A stretch of 64,000 bases of DNA, taken from NCBI GenBank assembly GCA_947176235.1, contig CAMWPM010000001.1:30780-94779 (forward strand), written 5' to 3'. The DNA is from an uncultured Bacteroidales bacterium (GTDB taxonomy: Bacteria; Bacteroidota; Bacteroidia; Bacteroidales; Muribaculaceae). Under the pieces are notes generated by a model that had not been told where the DNA came from, did not search any database, and was given only the letters and a program-made list of their open reading frames with translations. The position numbers were made by a program, and so were the translations under genes. Every line of letters begins with the position of its first letter. Position 1 is the stretch's first letter. Below are positions 1-12,600 of the stretch, in pieces.

Positions 1-65
1 CTGGTCGCGCATGAAGCGAGTACAATCGCCACTCCGGCTGTCGTTAGTAAAAGTGTTTTCTTCAT
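1..65 (-). CDS. N-terminus of a lipoprotein (truncated by window start)
   Basis: Reverse complement from 65 reads MKKTLLLTTAGVAIVLASCAT, a lipoprotein signal peptide with lipobox LASC; ORF runs off the window edge. Confidence 0.6.
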   Translation of the reverse strand, partial: MKKTLLLTTAGVAIVLASCAT

Positions 66-135
66 AATTCTATATGTTAAATTTTTTTCATTACAAATTC
101 CTGACACTGGCAATCAGTACCTTCCTAAATAAAAC

Positions 136-169
136 AACTTCCCTGACAAAAGGTTTTGTCAGGGAAGTT
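136..169 (-). terminator. Rho-independent terminator downstream of the MerR/M23 genes
   Basis: Perfect 16-bp inverted repeat AACTTCCCTGACAAAA/TTTTGTCAGGGAAGTT, followed on the - strand by TGTTTTATTT. Confidence 0.8.
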
Positions 170-227
170 TGTATGGCTATCGGAGAAGCTATGACTCTAA
201 TTAATAAAGATAAATGTCGCCGGACTC

Positions 228-572
228 TTATCTCCTTCTGTCAAGAGCATCAAGCATTTTGAGTAGTTCCGATTTAATTTCTTTGAGTCTGGTTATAGCG
301 TTCGAAGTTTTGTCAATACCATCCGGATTTTTGTTCAATGCTTCCTGGGCGGCATCAAGTTTTAGACCCTTCTCTTTGACCAGATAGTGGATCTGTCGGA
401 TTTTCTCTATGTCTTCTGGGGTATAGAATCTTGATCCGTGGGCATTACGTTTAGGGTTGATAATCGTGAAACTCTTCTCCCAGAATCGTAGCGTCGATGC
501 CGGTAGCCCGATTATGTCGGCTACCTCACTTATCTTGTAGTATTGTTTGTTCAGATCCCTTATCGGTTCCAT
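228..572 (-). CDS. MerR family transcriptional regulator
   Basis: YYKISEVADIIGLPASTLRFWEKSF MerR helix-turn-helix signature. Confidence 0.9.
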   Translation of the reverse strand: MEPIRDLNKQYYKISEVADIIGLPASTLRFWEKSFTIINPKRNAHGSRFYTPEDIEKIRQIHYLVKEKGLKLDAAQEALNKNPDGIDKTSNAITRLKEIKSELLKMLDALDRRR

Positions 573-603
573 ATATCTTTTTACTTGTTTGGTTCTGATA
601 TTG

Positions 604-1575
604 TCAGTCCATCACGTTCGATGCCTGTTCCGAGTGCTTCACCATCTCGCTGTACTGCTCAGGCGTAAGATCCTGAAAATAATATTTTACAGGATTCTGG
701 GGCGCACCCTTGTATCTCACTTCATAGTGCAGATGAGGCCCGGTCGACTTTCCCGTATTTCCCACAAGCCCGATTAGATCCCCGCGCTTCACCTCCTGAC
801 CCTGCTTCACCAGGATCTTGCTCAGATGAGCATAGCGCGTCAGATAATCGTAGCCATGATTTATATCAATCGAGTTGCCGTAACCGCTGTTCCACCCCGC
901 ATCCGCCACCACTCCGTTGCCTGTTGCATACACCGGTGTGCCGGGTGCGGCGGAAAAATCCATTCCTTCGTGGAACTTTGTTGTGCCGTACACCGGATCT
1001 ACACGGTGTCCGTAACCCGATGCCATCTGCTTCAGATCCAGTTCGTAGACAGGTTGTATCGATGGTATATGTGCCAGCCTCTCCTCATGTTGCGACGCGA
1101 GATTCTTCAGTTCGTCAAAGGATTTGATCTGAAAATACAGTTGCTGATCGAGCATGTTCATCTTATCCGTTATAGTGGCAGCAAGATCGGCATCACTGAG
1201 TGAATTGAGTTGTTTCGACACATTTGCGGCCTCAAGCCCGGCATATCTGCGAGCATCGCTGATCGGATCTGCCTGCATCAGTACTCTGTAGAAACTGTTG
1301 TCACGGTTGGCAATCTCCTCCATCACCTTTATGGATCCGTCGAGCCTGCGGTTAAGTTCCACAAGTTCGTTGTTGAGTCGGGTATTTTCATCGCGCAGTC
1401 TTTTCTCTCTCGGCAGATCTATCCAATAATATAGCGCAAGGAGTATCACAGCACCTATCGAGAGTCCTTCAAAAGCATGCTTAATGACAATCCACGCCCT
1501 CGACCTTCGTGACAGATACACGCGGTCGTAGGTCTCGGTTGTCGGATTATATCTGTAGAATACTTTCTTACTCAT
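604..1575 (-). CDS. M23 family metallopeptidase (membrane-anchored, coiled coil)
   Basis: GYGHRVDPVYGTTKFHEGMDF...GNTGKSTGPHLHYEVR LytM/M23 motifs; TM segment near N-terminus; likely start MSKKVFYRY (residue 8 of the ORF). Confidence 0.9.
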   Translation of the reverse strand: MSKKVFYRYNPTTETYDRVYLSRRSRAWIVIKHAFEGLSIGAVILLALYYWIDLPREKRLRDENTRLNNELVELNRRLDGSIKVMEEIANRDNSFYRVLMQADPISDARRYAGLEAANVSKQLNSLSDADLAATITDKMNMLDQQLYFQIKSFDELKNLASQHEERLAHIPSIQPVYELDLKQMASGYGHRVDPVYGTTKFHEGMDFSAAPGTPVYATGNGVVADAGWNSGYGNSIDINHGYDYLTRYAHLSKILVKQGQEVKRGDLIGLVGNTGKSTGPHLHYEVRYKGAPQNPVKYYFQDLTPEQYSEMVKHSEQASNVMD

Positions 1576-1590
1576 ATCATTGGCTCTCGC

Positions 1591-1621
1591 TTGCAAAAGT
1601 AATCAAAAAAGATTAATTTTG
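1591..1621 (+). promoter_or_regulatory. Bacteroidetes-type promoter for alaS
   Basis: TTG (1591) N20 TAATTTTG (1614-1621). Confidence 0.6.
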
Positions 1622-1694
1622 CAGATTATTGCACGACAAACAGCATATTTTTAAAGAAATTAACGTAATACTATTCCAACACTATCTCAACAAT

Positions 1695-4316
1695 ATGTTA
1701 ACTGCTAAGGAAATACGCGAATCATTCAAGGAATTTTTCCGTAGTAAGGGACATCAGATCGTTCCTTCGGCTCCTATGGTCATCAAGGATGACCCGACGC
1801 TCATGTTTACCAATGCTGGTATGAACCAGTTCAAGGATATCATACTTGGTAATGCCGCTGCAAAGTACAAGCGGGTTGCTGACTCCCAGAAGTGCCTTCG
1901 CGTAAGCGGTAAGCACAACGATCTTGAGGAAGTGGGTATGGACACCTACCATCACACGATGTTCGAAATGCTCGGCAACTGGTCGTTTGGCGATTACTTC
2001 AAGCAGGAAGCAATTGACTGGGCGTGGGAATATCTTGTTGATGTCCTTCATCTCGATCCTGAGCGTCTTTATGCCACCGTCTTTGAAGGCTCTCCCGAAG
2101 AGGGACTTTCCCGCGACGATGAGGCTGCTTCTTTTTGGTTGAAGCATCTCCCGGAATCTCACATCATCAATGGTAACAAACATGATAATTTCTGGGAAAT
2201 GGGCGATACCGGTCCCTGCGGTCCTTGTTCGGAAATCCATATCGACCTGCGTTCTGATGAAGAGCGCAAGGCTGTTCCCGGGCGGGATCTCGTAAACCAT
2301 GACCACCCACAGGTTATTGAGATCTGGAACCTTGTTTTCATGCAGTACAACCGTAAGGCTGATGGATCTCTTGAACCCCTCCCCGCCAAAGTTATCGACA
2401 CAGGCATGGGCTTCGAACGCCTTTGTATGGCTCTGCAAGGAAAGACGTCCAACTACGACACCGACGTTTTCACTCCCCTCATTTCACGCATTGCCGAACT
2501 TTCGGGGAAAACCTATGGAGCCGATCGTATGTCCGACATTGCCATGCGTGTGATTGCCGACCACGTCCGCACCATTGCTTTCTCTATCGCCGACTCGCAG
2601 CTTCCCGGCAATGCCAAGGCTGGCTACGTGATTCGCCGCATCCTTCGTCGCGCTGTCCGCTACGCCTATACCTTCCTCGACCAGAAGCAGGCGTTTATGT
2701 ATCGGCTCGTCGACACCCTTATCGACAGCATGGGCGAAGCTTATCCCGAGCTTCCCAAGCAGCGTGACCTTATCATGAAGGTAATTAAGGAAGAGGAGGA
2801 TTCTTTCCTCCGTACCCTTGAGAATGGTATTCGTCTTCTTGAAAATGCAATTGCCGAGGCAAAGAAGAACGGCAAAACAGAGATTTCCGGTAAAGAAGCT
2901 TTCGTACTCTACGACACCTACGGTTTCCCCCTTGACCTAACCGAGCTGATCCTTAAGGAAAAAGGCATGACTCTCGATCATGCTGAATTCGACAGTGAGA
3001 TGCAGGCTCAGAAACAACGTGCCCGCAACGCCGCCGCTGTCGAAGCCACCGACTGGGTCGTTCTTCGCGATGGCGAACAGGAATTTGTCGGCTACGACGT
3101 AACATCCGTCCCCACTCGCATCCTCCGCTACCGCAAGGTGAAGCAGAAGAATCAGGAGTATTATCAGATTGTCCTATCCTCCACCCCCTTCTACGCTGAA
3201 ATGGGTGGTCAGGTAGGCGACCGCGGAGTCCTCGTTAACGGTGATGAAGTTGTCGAGATCTACGACACTAAGCGTGAGAACGGTATGGGAGTTCAACTCA
3301 CAAAAAAGCTCCCCTCCGATGTAAATGCTGAGTTTGAAGCTCGTATCGACACCGACGCACGTTTGGCTACTTCGTGCAACCATACAGCCACTCACCTCCT
3401 TCACCACGCTCTCCGTCAGGTGCTCGGCACCCATGTTGAGCAGAAAGGATCTTATGTTTCCCCCGACATCCTCCGTTTCGACTTCTCCCACTTCCAGAAA
3501 GTTACCCCCGAACAGCTTAGAGAAGTTGAACATCTTGCCAACGCGGCGGTACGTCGTGCCATCCCACGCGACGAGCACCGCAATGTCCCCATTGCACAGG
3601 CGCTCGACCTCGGCGCTATGGCTCTCTTCGGCGAGAAATATGGTGAGGAGGTTCGCGTGATCCGCTATGGCGACTCTGTTGAACTATGTGGCGGCACTCA
3701 CGTTGACAACACTGGAAATATCGGAATGATACGCATCATCAGCGAAAGCAGCACAGCTGCTGGCATCCGTCGTATCGAAGCTATCACGGGTGCACGTGTT
3801 GAAGAAGCGATGGACAAGATGTCCGACACGCTTCATGACATCGCTATGATGTTCAACAACACCCCAAATGTCGTTGCGGCTCTGCGCAAATCTATCGAGG
3901 AAAATGCAGATCTTCGCCGACAGGCTGAGGAATTTATGGCTGAGAAAGTTTCTCGGCTTGCCAAAGATTGCCTCGACCGCTCTACCGTAATCAATGGTTT
4001 TAAGGTTGCCGAAGCTTCCGGTGTTATGCCCGCCGATGTTGTTAAGAATCTTGCCTTCAATGTCCGAACCCTCTCTCCCGAAGCTACTGTATTTGTAGGC
4101 ACCACCAGAGACGTTGCCGACAAACCGCTCATCACCATTATGATCACTGAAGATCTTGTGAAGCAAGGACTCAACGCCTCTTCTATTGTTCGAGAAGCAG
4201 CCAAATCCATTAAGGGCGGAGGAGGCGGTCAGCCTGGATTCGCTCAGGCTGGTGGCAAGGATGCCGACGGACTTTCCGCAGCCCACAATGCCATCATCGC
4301 AGCACTCAAAGCTTGA
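1695..4316 (+). CDS. alaS: Alanine--tRNA ligase
   Basis: [29 protein letters not shown] start; [12 protein letters not shown] and [10 protein letters not shown] editing-domain motifs; internal Met of ORF 1629..4316. Confidence 0.97.
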   Translation: MLTAKEIRESFKEFFRSKGHQIVPSAPMVIKDDPTLMFTNAGMNQFKDIILGNAAAKYKRVADSQKCLRVSGKHNDLEEVGMDTYHHTMFEMLGNWSFGDYFKQEAIDWAWEYLVDVLHLDPERLYATVFEGSPEEGLSRDDEAASFWLKHLPESHIINGNKHDNFWEMGDTGPCGPCSEIHIDLRSDEERKAVPGRDLVNHDHPQVIEIWNLVFMQYNRKADGSLEPLPAKVIDTGMGFERLCMALQGKTSNYDTDVFTPLISRIAELSGKTYGADRMSDIAMRVIADHVRTIAFSIADSQLPGNAKAGYVIRRILRRAVRYAYTFLDQKQAFMYRLVDTLIDSMGEAYPELPKQRDLIMKVIKEEEDSFLRTLENGIRLLENAIAEAKKNGKTEISGKEAFVLYDTYGFPLDLTELILKEKGMTLDHAEFDSEMQAQKQRARNAAAVEATDWVVLRDGEQEFVGYDVTSVPTRILRYRKVKQKNQEYYQIVLSSTPFYAEMGGQVGDRGVLVNGDEVVEIYDTKRENGMGVQLTKKLPSDVNAEFEARIDTDARLATSCNHTATHLLHHALRQVLGTHVEQKGSYVSPDILRFDFSHFQKVTPEQLREVEHLANAAVRRAIPRDEHRNVPIAQALDLGAMALFGEKYGEEVRVIRYGDSVELCGGTHVDNTGNIGMIRIISESSTAAGIRRIEAITGARVEEAMDKMSDTLHDIAMMFNNTPNVVAALRKSIEENADLRRQAEEFMAEKVSRLAKDCLDRSTVINGFKVAEASGVMPADVVKNLAFNVRTLSPEATVFVGTTRDVADKPLITIMITEDLVKQGLNASSIVREAAKSIKGGGGGQPGFAQAGGKDADGLSAAHNAIIAALKA

Positions 4317-4339
4317 TCTGAAAAAAAAGATTATCACTT

Positions 4340-4376
4340 AAGGCGATGTTTCAGACCTCTGACACATCGCCTTTCC
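4340..4376 (+). terminator. Terminator after alaS
   Basis: AAGGCGATGT ... ACATCGCCTT stem followed by TCCTTTTCTTTT. Confidence 0.75.
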
Positions 4377-4415
4377 TTTTCTTTTATGCTTTTTCTGTAA
4401 AAAGTCATTCCAATA

Positions 4416-4448
4416 TTGCAGTAGTTCGCAAAATTTATTGTAACTTTG
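4416..4448 (+). promoter_or_regulatory. Promoter for tRNA-Pro
   Basis: TTG (4416) N22 TAACTTTG (4441-4448). Confidence 0.5.
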
Positions 4449-4470
4449 TGCATCCTTTTTTGAAAAGGAA

Positions 4471-4547
4471 CGGGGCGTAGCGCAGTCCGGTAGCGCACCT
4501 GGTTTGGGACCAGGTGGTCGCAGGTTCGAATCCTGTCACCCCGACCA
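4471..4547 (+). tRNA. tRNA-Pro (anticodon TGG), CCA encoded
   Basis: CGGGGCG-TA-GCGC..GCGC-CCTGG-TTTGGGA-CCAGG-..GCAGG-TTCGAAT-CCTGT-CACCCCG-A-CCA cloverleaf. Confidence 0.95.
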
Positions 4548-4572
4548 TTCTTGATAAAACATTTCTCGAGAC

Positions 4573-6336
4573 ATGTATCGTACTAAAAATTGCGGAGAAC
4601 TCCGCATATCCGACGCCGGTCAGAATGTGACTCTGGCTGGTTGGGTGCAACGCTCGCGCAAAATGGGCGGTATGACTTTTGTCGACGTCCGTGATCGTTA
4701 TGGCATCACTCAGGTTGTTTTTGACCACGACACAAATGCGGCTCTAAATGACGCCGCTAATAAGCTCGGTCGCGAATTTGTAATTCAGGTTAAAGGTAAA
4801 GTTGCCGAGCGCACTTCAAAAAATCCCAATTTACCCACTGGCGACATCGAAATCATTGCCGACGGTCTCACTGTGCTCAATCGCAGCGAGATTCCGCCTT
4901 TCACTATTGAAGAAGAGACCGATGGTGGCGATGATATCCGCATGAAATATCGTTATCTCGATCTCCGTCGCCCCAATGTGCGCCGGAATCTTGAACTGCG
5001 CCACCGCTTCACCATGGAGGTGCGCCGCTATCTCGACGGCAAGGGATTCCTTGAGATCGAGACGCCTATGCTTGTCGGTTCTACTCCCGAGGGTGCGCGT
5101 GACTTTGTAGTCCCCTCCCGCATGAACCATGGTCAGTTCTATGCTCTCCCCCAGTCCCCCCAGACTCTTAAGCAGCTGCTCATGGTCTCCGGTATGGACC
5201 GTTATTTCCAGATCGTAAAATGTTTCCGTGACGAGGACCTCCGCGCCGACCGTCAGCCCGAGTTTACTCAGATTGACTGCGAGATGAGCTTCGTGGAGCA
5301 AAATGATATTATTGAACTCTTCGAAGGAATGGCAAAACATCTCTTCAAGGAGTTGCGTGGAGTTGAGCTAACCGAGCCTTTCCCCCGTATGCCCTGGGCT
5401 GATGCCATGAAATACTATGGTAGCGACAAGCCCGACACCCGCTTCGACATGAAGTTTGTCGAACTGATGGATATTCTCAAAGGTCATGGGTTCTCCGTAT
5501 TTGACAACGCGGCTTACATTGGTGGCATCTGCGCAAAAGGAGCTGCATCATATACCCGCAAGCAGCTCGACCAGCTCACCGAGTTTGTGAAGCGTCCTCA
5601 GATAGGCGCTAAAGGTATGGTCTACGCACGTGTCGAACCCGATGGCTCGGTTAAGTCAAGCGTCGATAAATTTTACTCTCAGGAAGTTCTTCAGCTGATG
5701 GCGAAAGCTATGGATGCCGAGCCCGGCGATCTCATTCTCATTCTGAGTGGAGATGACGCCATGAAGACTCGCAAGCAGCTGTGCGAACTGCGACTGGAGA
5801 TGGGCAATCGCCTCGGTCTACGCGACAAAAACAAATTCTCATGCCTTTGGGTAGTTGACTTCCCGATGTTTGAATGGAGTGACGAGGAGCAGCGCCTCAT
5901 GGCTATGCATCATCCCTTCACCCACCCCAAGGACGAGGACATACCTATGCTTGACACCGATCCTGCAGCAGTCCGCGCCGACGCTTATGATATGGTTGTC
6001 AATGGAGTGGAAGTCGGCGGAGGATCTATCCGTATTCACGACAGCGAACTGCAGGCAAAGATGTTTGAAATCCTTGGATTTACTCCTGAGAAAGCTCAGG
6101 AGCAGTTCGGATTCCTCATGAATGCCTTTAAGTACGGCGCTCCCCCTCATGGCGGTCTCGCCTATGGTCTTGACCGTTGGGTTTCGCTCTTCGCCGGGCT
6201 CGACAGTATCCGTGACTGCATCGCTTTCCCCAAGAACAACAGCGGTCGCGACGTCATGCTCGACGCCCCCGCACCTCTCGACCAGAAACAACTTGACGAA
6301 CTTTCTCTTGAAATAGTGGAAAAATCCTCTAAATAA
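4573..6336 (+). CDS. aspS: Aspartate--tRNA ligase
   Basis: [69 protein letters not shown] class II motifs. Confidence 0.97.
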   Translation: MYRTKNCGELRISDAGQNVTLAGWVQRSRKMGGMTFVDVRDRYGITQVVFDHDTNAALNDAANKLGREFVIQVKGKVAERTSKNPNLPTGDIEIIADGLTVLNRSEIPPFTIEEETDGGDDIRMKYRYLDLRRPNVRRNLELRHRFTMEVRRYLDGKGFLEIETPMLVGSTPEGARDFVVPSRMNHGQFYALPQSPQTLKQLLMVSGMDRYFQIVKCFRDEDLRADRQPEFTQIDCEMSFVEQNDIIELFEGMAKHLFKELRGVELTEPFPRMPWADAMKYYGSDKPDTRFDMKFVELMDILKGHGFSVFDNAAYIGGICAKGAASYTRKQLDQLTEFVKRPQIGAKGMVYARVEPDGSVKSSVDKFYSQEVLQLMAKAMDAEPGDLILILSGDDAMKTRKQLCELRLEMGNRLGLRDKNKFSCLWVVDFPMFEWSDEEQRLMAMHHPFTHPKDEDIPMLDTDPAAVRADAYDMVVNGVEVGGGSIRIHDSELQAKMFEILGFTPEKAQEQFGFLMNAFKYGAPPHGGLAYGLDRWVSLFAGLDSIRDCIAFPKNNSGRDVMLDAPAPLDQKQLDELSLEIVEKSSK

Positions 6337-6346
6337 CTTTTACCCT

Positions 6347-7153
6347 GTGAGTGGCGTGAAAATAAGTCAGATAATCACAACACTCGAGGAGAAGGCACCC
6401 TGCTCTACGCAGGCAAGCTTCGACAACAGCGGTCTACAAGTCGGCGCGATTAACGTCGACTGTAAGGCCGCATTGTTGTGTATTGATGTCACCCCCGACA
6501 TTGTCCGCGAAGCTATCAACCTCGGTTGCAATCTGATTATATCCCATCATCCTTTGATTTTTAAGGGTCTAAAATCTATCACCGGTCGTAATCGCGTCGA
6601 AAAATGCGTAGAACTGGCTATAAAGAATGACGTTACAGTCTACAGTTGTCACACCCCGATTGATCTCGCCTACCGTATCGGCGTCTCTTGGGCAATGGCT
6701 GCCAGACTCGGACTCACCAATTGCAAAATTCTTGAGTCAGTTGACCCCAAAAATTCTCTTGGATATGGAGTCATTGGATTTTCGCCTGCCGTCGACGCAA
6801 TCACGTTTGCCGAAAAGGTCAAGACAGCCTTTCACTCTCCTGTTGTCCGTTGTTCCCGCCCTACTCCAAAGATGCTGCTGCCTGATTCAATCAGGATGGT
6901 TGCAGTATTTGGTGGTGCCGGCTATGATGCCGTTACATTGGCGATCGAGGCGGGAGCGGGAGCGTTTGTGTCTTCCGATACAAAGCACAACTTTTTCCTC
7001 GACTATGCCGATCAGATTTTCACTGTCGACATCGGACATTACGAAAGCGAAGAGTGTACAAAACAGATTTTTTATGAGATAATTAAGAAAAAATTTCCTA
7101 ACTTTGCACTCTATTTTTCGCAAGTCGAGACCAATCCCGTTCAGTACCTTTAG
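6347..7153 (+). CDS. Nif3-like dinuclear metal center hexameric protein
   Basis: NLIISHHPLIFKGLKSI; TVYSCHTPIDLA; DIGHYESEECTKQ metal-site motifs. Confidence 0.9.
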   Translation: MSGVKISQIITTLEEKAPCSTQASFDNSGLQVGAINVDCKAALLCIDVTPDIVREAINLGCNLIISHHPLIFKGLKSITGRNRVEKCVELAIKNDVTVYSCHTPIDLAYRIGVSWAMAARLGLTNCKILESVDPKNSLGYGVIGFSPAVDAITFAEKVKTAFHSPVVRCSRPTPKMLLPDSIRMVAVFGGAGYDAVTLAIEAGAGAFVSSDTKHNFFLDYADQIFTVDIGHYESEECTKQIFYEIIKKKFPNFALYFSQVETNPVQYL

Positions 7154-7221
7154 GCTCCGAAATTCTCTACAGCGAATCTTCTGAAAATGAAATATATAAA
7201 AATTTAATTCGAAATATCTAT

Positions 7222-7989
7222 ATGGCTACCGACAAGAACAAGCCCGAAAATCTCAGCGTTGAGCAGCGAATGCAGTCGCTCTACAAGCTTCAGACAATTT
7301 TCTCCGAAATCGATCGCATCAAGCAGATTCGCGGTGATCTTCCTCTTGAAGTTAAAGATATTGACGACCACATTGAAGGTCTCCGCACCCGCGTCGCCAA
7401 CTACACTAAGGAGATTGATGAGCTCCGCAAGAAGCTCGCTGCTGAAAAGGCAAAAATCGAGGACTCATCTTCAAAGATTGCTCGCTACAAGGAGCAGCTC
7501 GACAATGTGAAGAACAATCGTGAGTTCGACCTTCTCTCAAAGGAAATCGAATTTCAGACTCTTGAAATACAGCTCTGCGAGAAGCACATCAACGAATATA
7601 ACCACGCTATCGAAAACAAGACACGTGAGATTGCACTCACCAATGAGCAGCTTGAGGATCAGACTCACATTCTCAACGAAAAGCGCAGCGAGCTTGAGGA
7701 AATCGTGAGCGAGACACGCCAGGACGAAGAGCGTCTCCGCGAACAGGCAAAAGCACTCGAACCTCGTATCGATGCCCGTACTCTCAATGCCTTCAAGCGC
7801 ATCCGCAAGAACGCCCGTAATGGTCTTGGCATCGTCTACATCCAGCGTAATGCCTGCGGTGGCTGTTTCAACCGCATTCCACCGCAGAAACAGCTTGAAA
7901 TCCGCATGCACAAGAAAGTTATCGTGTGTGAGTATTGTGGCCGCATTCTCATTGATCCTGCTCTCGCCGGCGTTGAAGAAGGCAAATAA
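7222..7989 (+). CDS. Coiled-coil protein with C-terminal C4 zinc ribbon
   Basis: Long coiled coil followed by CGGCFNRIPPQKQLEIRMHKKVIVCEYCGRIL. Confidence 0.9.
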   Translation: MATDKNKPENLSVEQRMQSLYKLQTIFSEIDRIKQIRGDLPLEVKDIDDHIEGLRTRVANYTKEIDELRKKLAAEKAKIEDSSSKIARYKEQLDNVKNNREFDLLSKEIEFQTLEIQLCEKHINEYNHAIENKTREIALTNEQLEDQTHILNEKRSELEEIVSETRQDEERLREQAKALEPRIDARTLNAFKRIRKNARNGLGIVYIQRNACGGCFNRIPPQKQLEIRMHKKVIVCEYCGRILIDPALAGVEEGK

Positions 7990-8045
7990 CCTCTCCCCCG
8001 TTTCACTCCCATTCATTTCACACACACGTTGCTTTTAGGTACAAA

Positions 8046-9233
8046 ATGAAGTTATTACAGTCTAAATTAGCACAGTACACTGCTCCCCAGGAGGCTAAAG
8101 CCGCCGGAGTATATCCCTATTTCCGCGCCATCTCGAGCGAACAGGATTCCGAAGTTATCATCAATGGCCGCAAAGTGCTGATGTTCGGATCCAACTGTTA
8201 CTCCGGTCTCGTCAACGATCCCCGCATCAAGGAAGCCGCTATCGAGGCAATCAGGAAGTATGGTACTGGTTGCGCCGGTTCTCCGTTCCTTAATGGCACT
8301 CTTGACCTCCACAAAAAACTTGAAGCTCGACTTGCCGAATACACAGGTAAGGAGGACGTAATGATTTACTCCACCGGTTTTGAAGTAAATCTCGGTGTCG
8401 TTTCATGTCTCACCGGTCGTGAAGACTACATTATCTGGGACGAGCAGGATCATGCGTCGATCATCGAGGGTCGTCGTCTCTCTTTCAGCCAGTCGCTAAA
8501 ATACAAGCACAATGATATGGAGTCTCTTGAAAAGCAGCTCCAGAAGTGCGATCCCGACAAAGTGAAACTGATTGTCACCGATGGAGTATTCTCCATGGAA
8601 GGCGACGTCGCCAATCTCCCGGAAATAGTTCGCCTCGCCAAGAAATACAATGCCTCCGTCATGGTTGATGAAGCTCACGGTATTGGTGTATTTGGTCGTG
8701 GCGGACGTGGCACTTGCGATCACTTTGGTGTAAGCAAGGATGTCGATCTCATCATGGGTACGTTCTCCAAGTCCTTTGCATCACTCGGTGGATTCATCGC
8801 CACTGACAAGGAAATCACGAATTTCCTCCGTCACCACTCCCGCTCCTATATCTTTACGGCAAGTATTACACCCGCCTCCACCGCCGCGGCTCTTGCTGCC
8901 ATTGACATTATGGAGAAAGAACCTGAACGTCAGGAGCACCTTTGGGAAATCACTAAGTACGCCCTCGACGGATTCCGCGCGATGGGTTGCGAGATCGGTC
9001 ACACTTCCACCCCGATCATCCCGCTTTACATTCGTGATAACTTCAAGACATTCCAGGTCACTCGCGATCTGCTCGAGGAAGGTATTTTTGTCAACCCGGT
9101 TGTTTCGCCCGCAGTAGCTCCTCAGGACACGCTGATTCGCTTTAGCCTGATGGCTACGCACACGAAGGATCAGGTGACCACTGCTCTCGAAAAGATTCAG
9201 AAAGTATTCAAAGCTCGCGAAGTATTGAAATAA
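8046..9233 (+). CDS. spt: Alpha-oxoamine synthase family PLP enzyme, probably serine palmitoyltransferase
   Basis: Resembles Bacteroides SPT as remembered: FGSNCYSGLVNDPRI, GTGCAGSPFLNGTLDLH, FSQSLKYKHND, PLP lysine in GTFSKSFASLGGF. Confidence 0.8.
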   Translation: MKLLQSKLAQYTAPQEAKAAGVYPYFRAISSEQDSEVIINGRKVLMFGSNCYSGLVNDPRIKEAAIEAIRKYGTGCAGSPFLNGTLDLHKKLEARLAEYTGKEDVMIYSTGFEVNLGVVSCLTGREDYIIWDEQDHASIIEGRRLSFSQSLKYKHNDMESLEKQLQKCDPDKVKLIVTDGVFSMEGDVANLPEIVRLAKKYNASVMVDEAHGIGVFGRGGRGTCDHFGVSKDVDLIMGTFSKSFASLGGFIATDKEITNFLRHHSRSYIFTASITPASTAAALAAIDIMEKEPERQEHLWEITKYALDGFRAMGCEIGHTSTPIIPLYIRDNFKTFQVTRDLLEEGIFVNPVVSPAVAPQDTLIRFSLMATHTKDQVTTALEKIQKVFKAREVLK

Positions 9234-9398
9234 AGTATTTGCGGCCGTATTGACGGTTATTCTCATCTTTGAATCCTAATCATTCTTGCGGGCTTTATAT
9301 GCAGCCGGTCTCCGGGTACGTATGAGGTCCGCAATTTGTTTCTGCAATCATTTCCTCATTCATTTCTCCTCGATTTATCTTTTACTGCTCCTCTAACG

Positions 9399-10153
9399 AT
9401 GAAGAAAGCTATAATCATTCAGGCACGGATTGGATCTACAAGAATGCCGGGAAAAATTCTTTTGCCATTTTTCGGCGATGAGACAATTTTATCAATAATT
9501 CTCTCACGACTCATTTCATCTTTCCCCGATATTCCCGTCGTTGTTGCCACCTCAGCCGATTCTGCCAATGACCCTCTTGCATCGGAAGCTGTCCGCCTCG
9601 GAGCTATATGTTTTAGAGGCGATGAGAACGATGTATTGTCACGCTTCTTAGGAGCGGCTGAAATGATCGGTGCCGAAGCCATTATCCGTGTTTGCAGCGA
9701 TAATCCGTTTCTTTCTGCCGAAGCGGTTGCCAGGGAATTTCAAGCCCTCGAATCCCCCATCTCCCCTGATTACGTCGGATTCTGGGTCAACGATCGCCCG
9801 AACATTCTCACACACCATGGTTTCTACCCTGAGGGCGTAACTGTAGAAGCCTTGCGCAAAGTATGTGCACTCACCCGGGAATCGCTCTATCATGAACATG
9901 TCACCAATTTCATTTACACTCACCCCGACTTATTCAAAATCCTTTGGCTAAGTCCCGACCCCGCTCTAAATGGCAGGAATGATCTGCGGTTGACTATTGA
10001 TACGCCTGATGATTTTGAGGCAGCCCGACGCATTTACGGAGAAATGATTTCTGATGAAATTCCTCTCACCATCGCTAACGTCGTGAATCACATTGACTCT
10101 GCGGATCCAGAACTTATCGAGTCAATGAAATGTCAAATTGACAGAAATTCAAA

Positions 10154-10157
<4 letters not shown>
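9399..10157 (+). CDS. SpsF/NeuA-type cytidylyltransferase
   Basis: MKKAIIIQARIGSTRMPGKILLPFFGDETIL nucleotidyltransferase N-terminus; RVCSDNPFL; probable start at 9399. Confidence 0.85.
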
Positions 10158-11721
<1,564 letters not shown>

Positions 11722-11769
11722 AAAAAATCTATAGCTCTACACTGAAACTAAGCGCAGATAGTCTAATAA

Positions 11770-12600
11770 ATGGAATCAAAATTTTCAGAGAATATAGCAA
11801 TCGTAGGCAGACAGAATTTCCCTGCATCGTTCCTTCTCGATCGTCTCGACCTTGATCCGGAAATAAATCCGCAACGGCCGGATTCGGTTGTCATTGTCCC
11901 CGACAGGTACTCTTCTGATCACTCCTCGATTCTTCGTGAACTTGCCTCTGTCGATTTCTCGGACGTCAGATGCGTCACTCTCCTCTCCTCCACAGATATT
12001 TACAATCTCTCGTCCGCTGAAATGGCTGACGAATCCTCTCCCATCCTCCCGTCTTCACCATGGAAGGTTCTGGAAGACCAGGTTAGCGGAATAGTTTCCC
12101 CCCACACATCCATACGCCTCATAATCCTGCGCCTGCCTCTGATTGTTGGCACAGGAATGAAGGGCATTCTGGCAGAAATCGCAGCCGGGATAATGGGAGG
12201 GACCTATCGTCATATCCTTCCTGCTCACTCTGAAGCCCGTCATAGCGTCATTCATGCATCTGATATTTCCGGCATCCTCCCATATCTGATTGATTCCGAA
12301 GCACAGGGAATATTTAATCTGACTGACCGACAACACCCGACTACGGAGCAGATTGCCGAGGCAATTGCTTGGCGAATTGATCATAAACGCATTTATTCAG
12401 TTCCGGCTAAGTGGCAGAAGCCCCTTGCCCGTCTTGCCAAAATAATTGGCTGGGAAGCATATTCCCCCGCACGCCTCTCTTTCCTATCCACTACTTTTAC
12501 ATTTTCCGACGAACGTATCCGACACGAATTACCGGAATATTGTCCGACCTCAGTGACCGGATATCTCAAAAATCACGACTACGACAATGACCGCATTTGA
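11770..12600 (+). CDS. Degenerate NAD(P)-dependent epimerase/dehydratase-like (SDR) protein
   Basis: SDR-like sheet pattern, LSSTDIYN, RLPLIVGTGMKG, HASDISGIL; no intact GxxGxxG or YxxxK. Confidence 0.6.
   Translation: MESKFSENIAIVGRQNFPASFLLDRLDLDPEINPQRPDSVVIVPDRYSSDHSSILRELASVDFSDVRCVTLLSSTDIYNLSSAEMADESSPILPSSPWKVLEDQVSGIVSPHTSIRLIILRLPLIVGTGMKGILAEIAAGIMGGTYRHILPAHSEARHSVIHASDISGILPYLIDSEAQGIFNLTDRQHPTTEQIAEAIAWRIDHKRIYSVPAKWQKPLARLAKIIGWEAYSPARLSFLSTTFTFSDERIRHELPEYCPTSVTGYLKNHDYDNDRI

Noticed and set aside
1722-2438. 238-aa minus-strand ORF
   Set aside because: Lies entirely antisense within alaS; no recognisable domain; shadow ORF from codon bias
4435-4728. 97-aa minus-strand ORF containing GVTGFEPATTWSQTRCATGLRYAP
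   Set aside because: Antisense translation of tRNA-Pro plus the aspS start, a well-known type of spurious ORF
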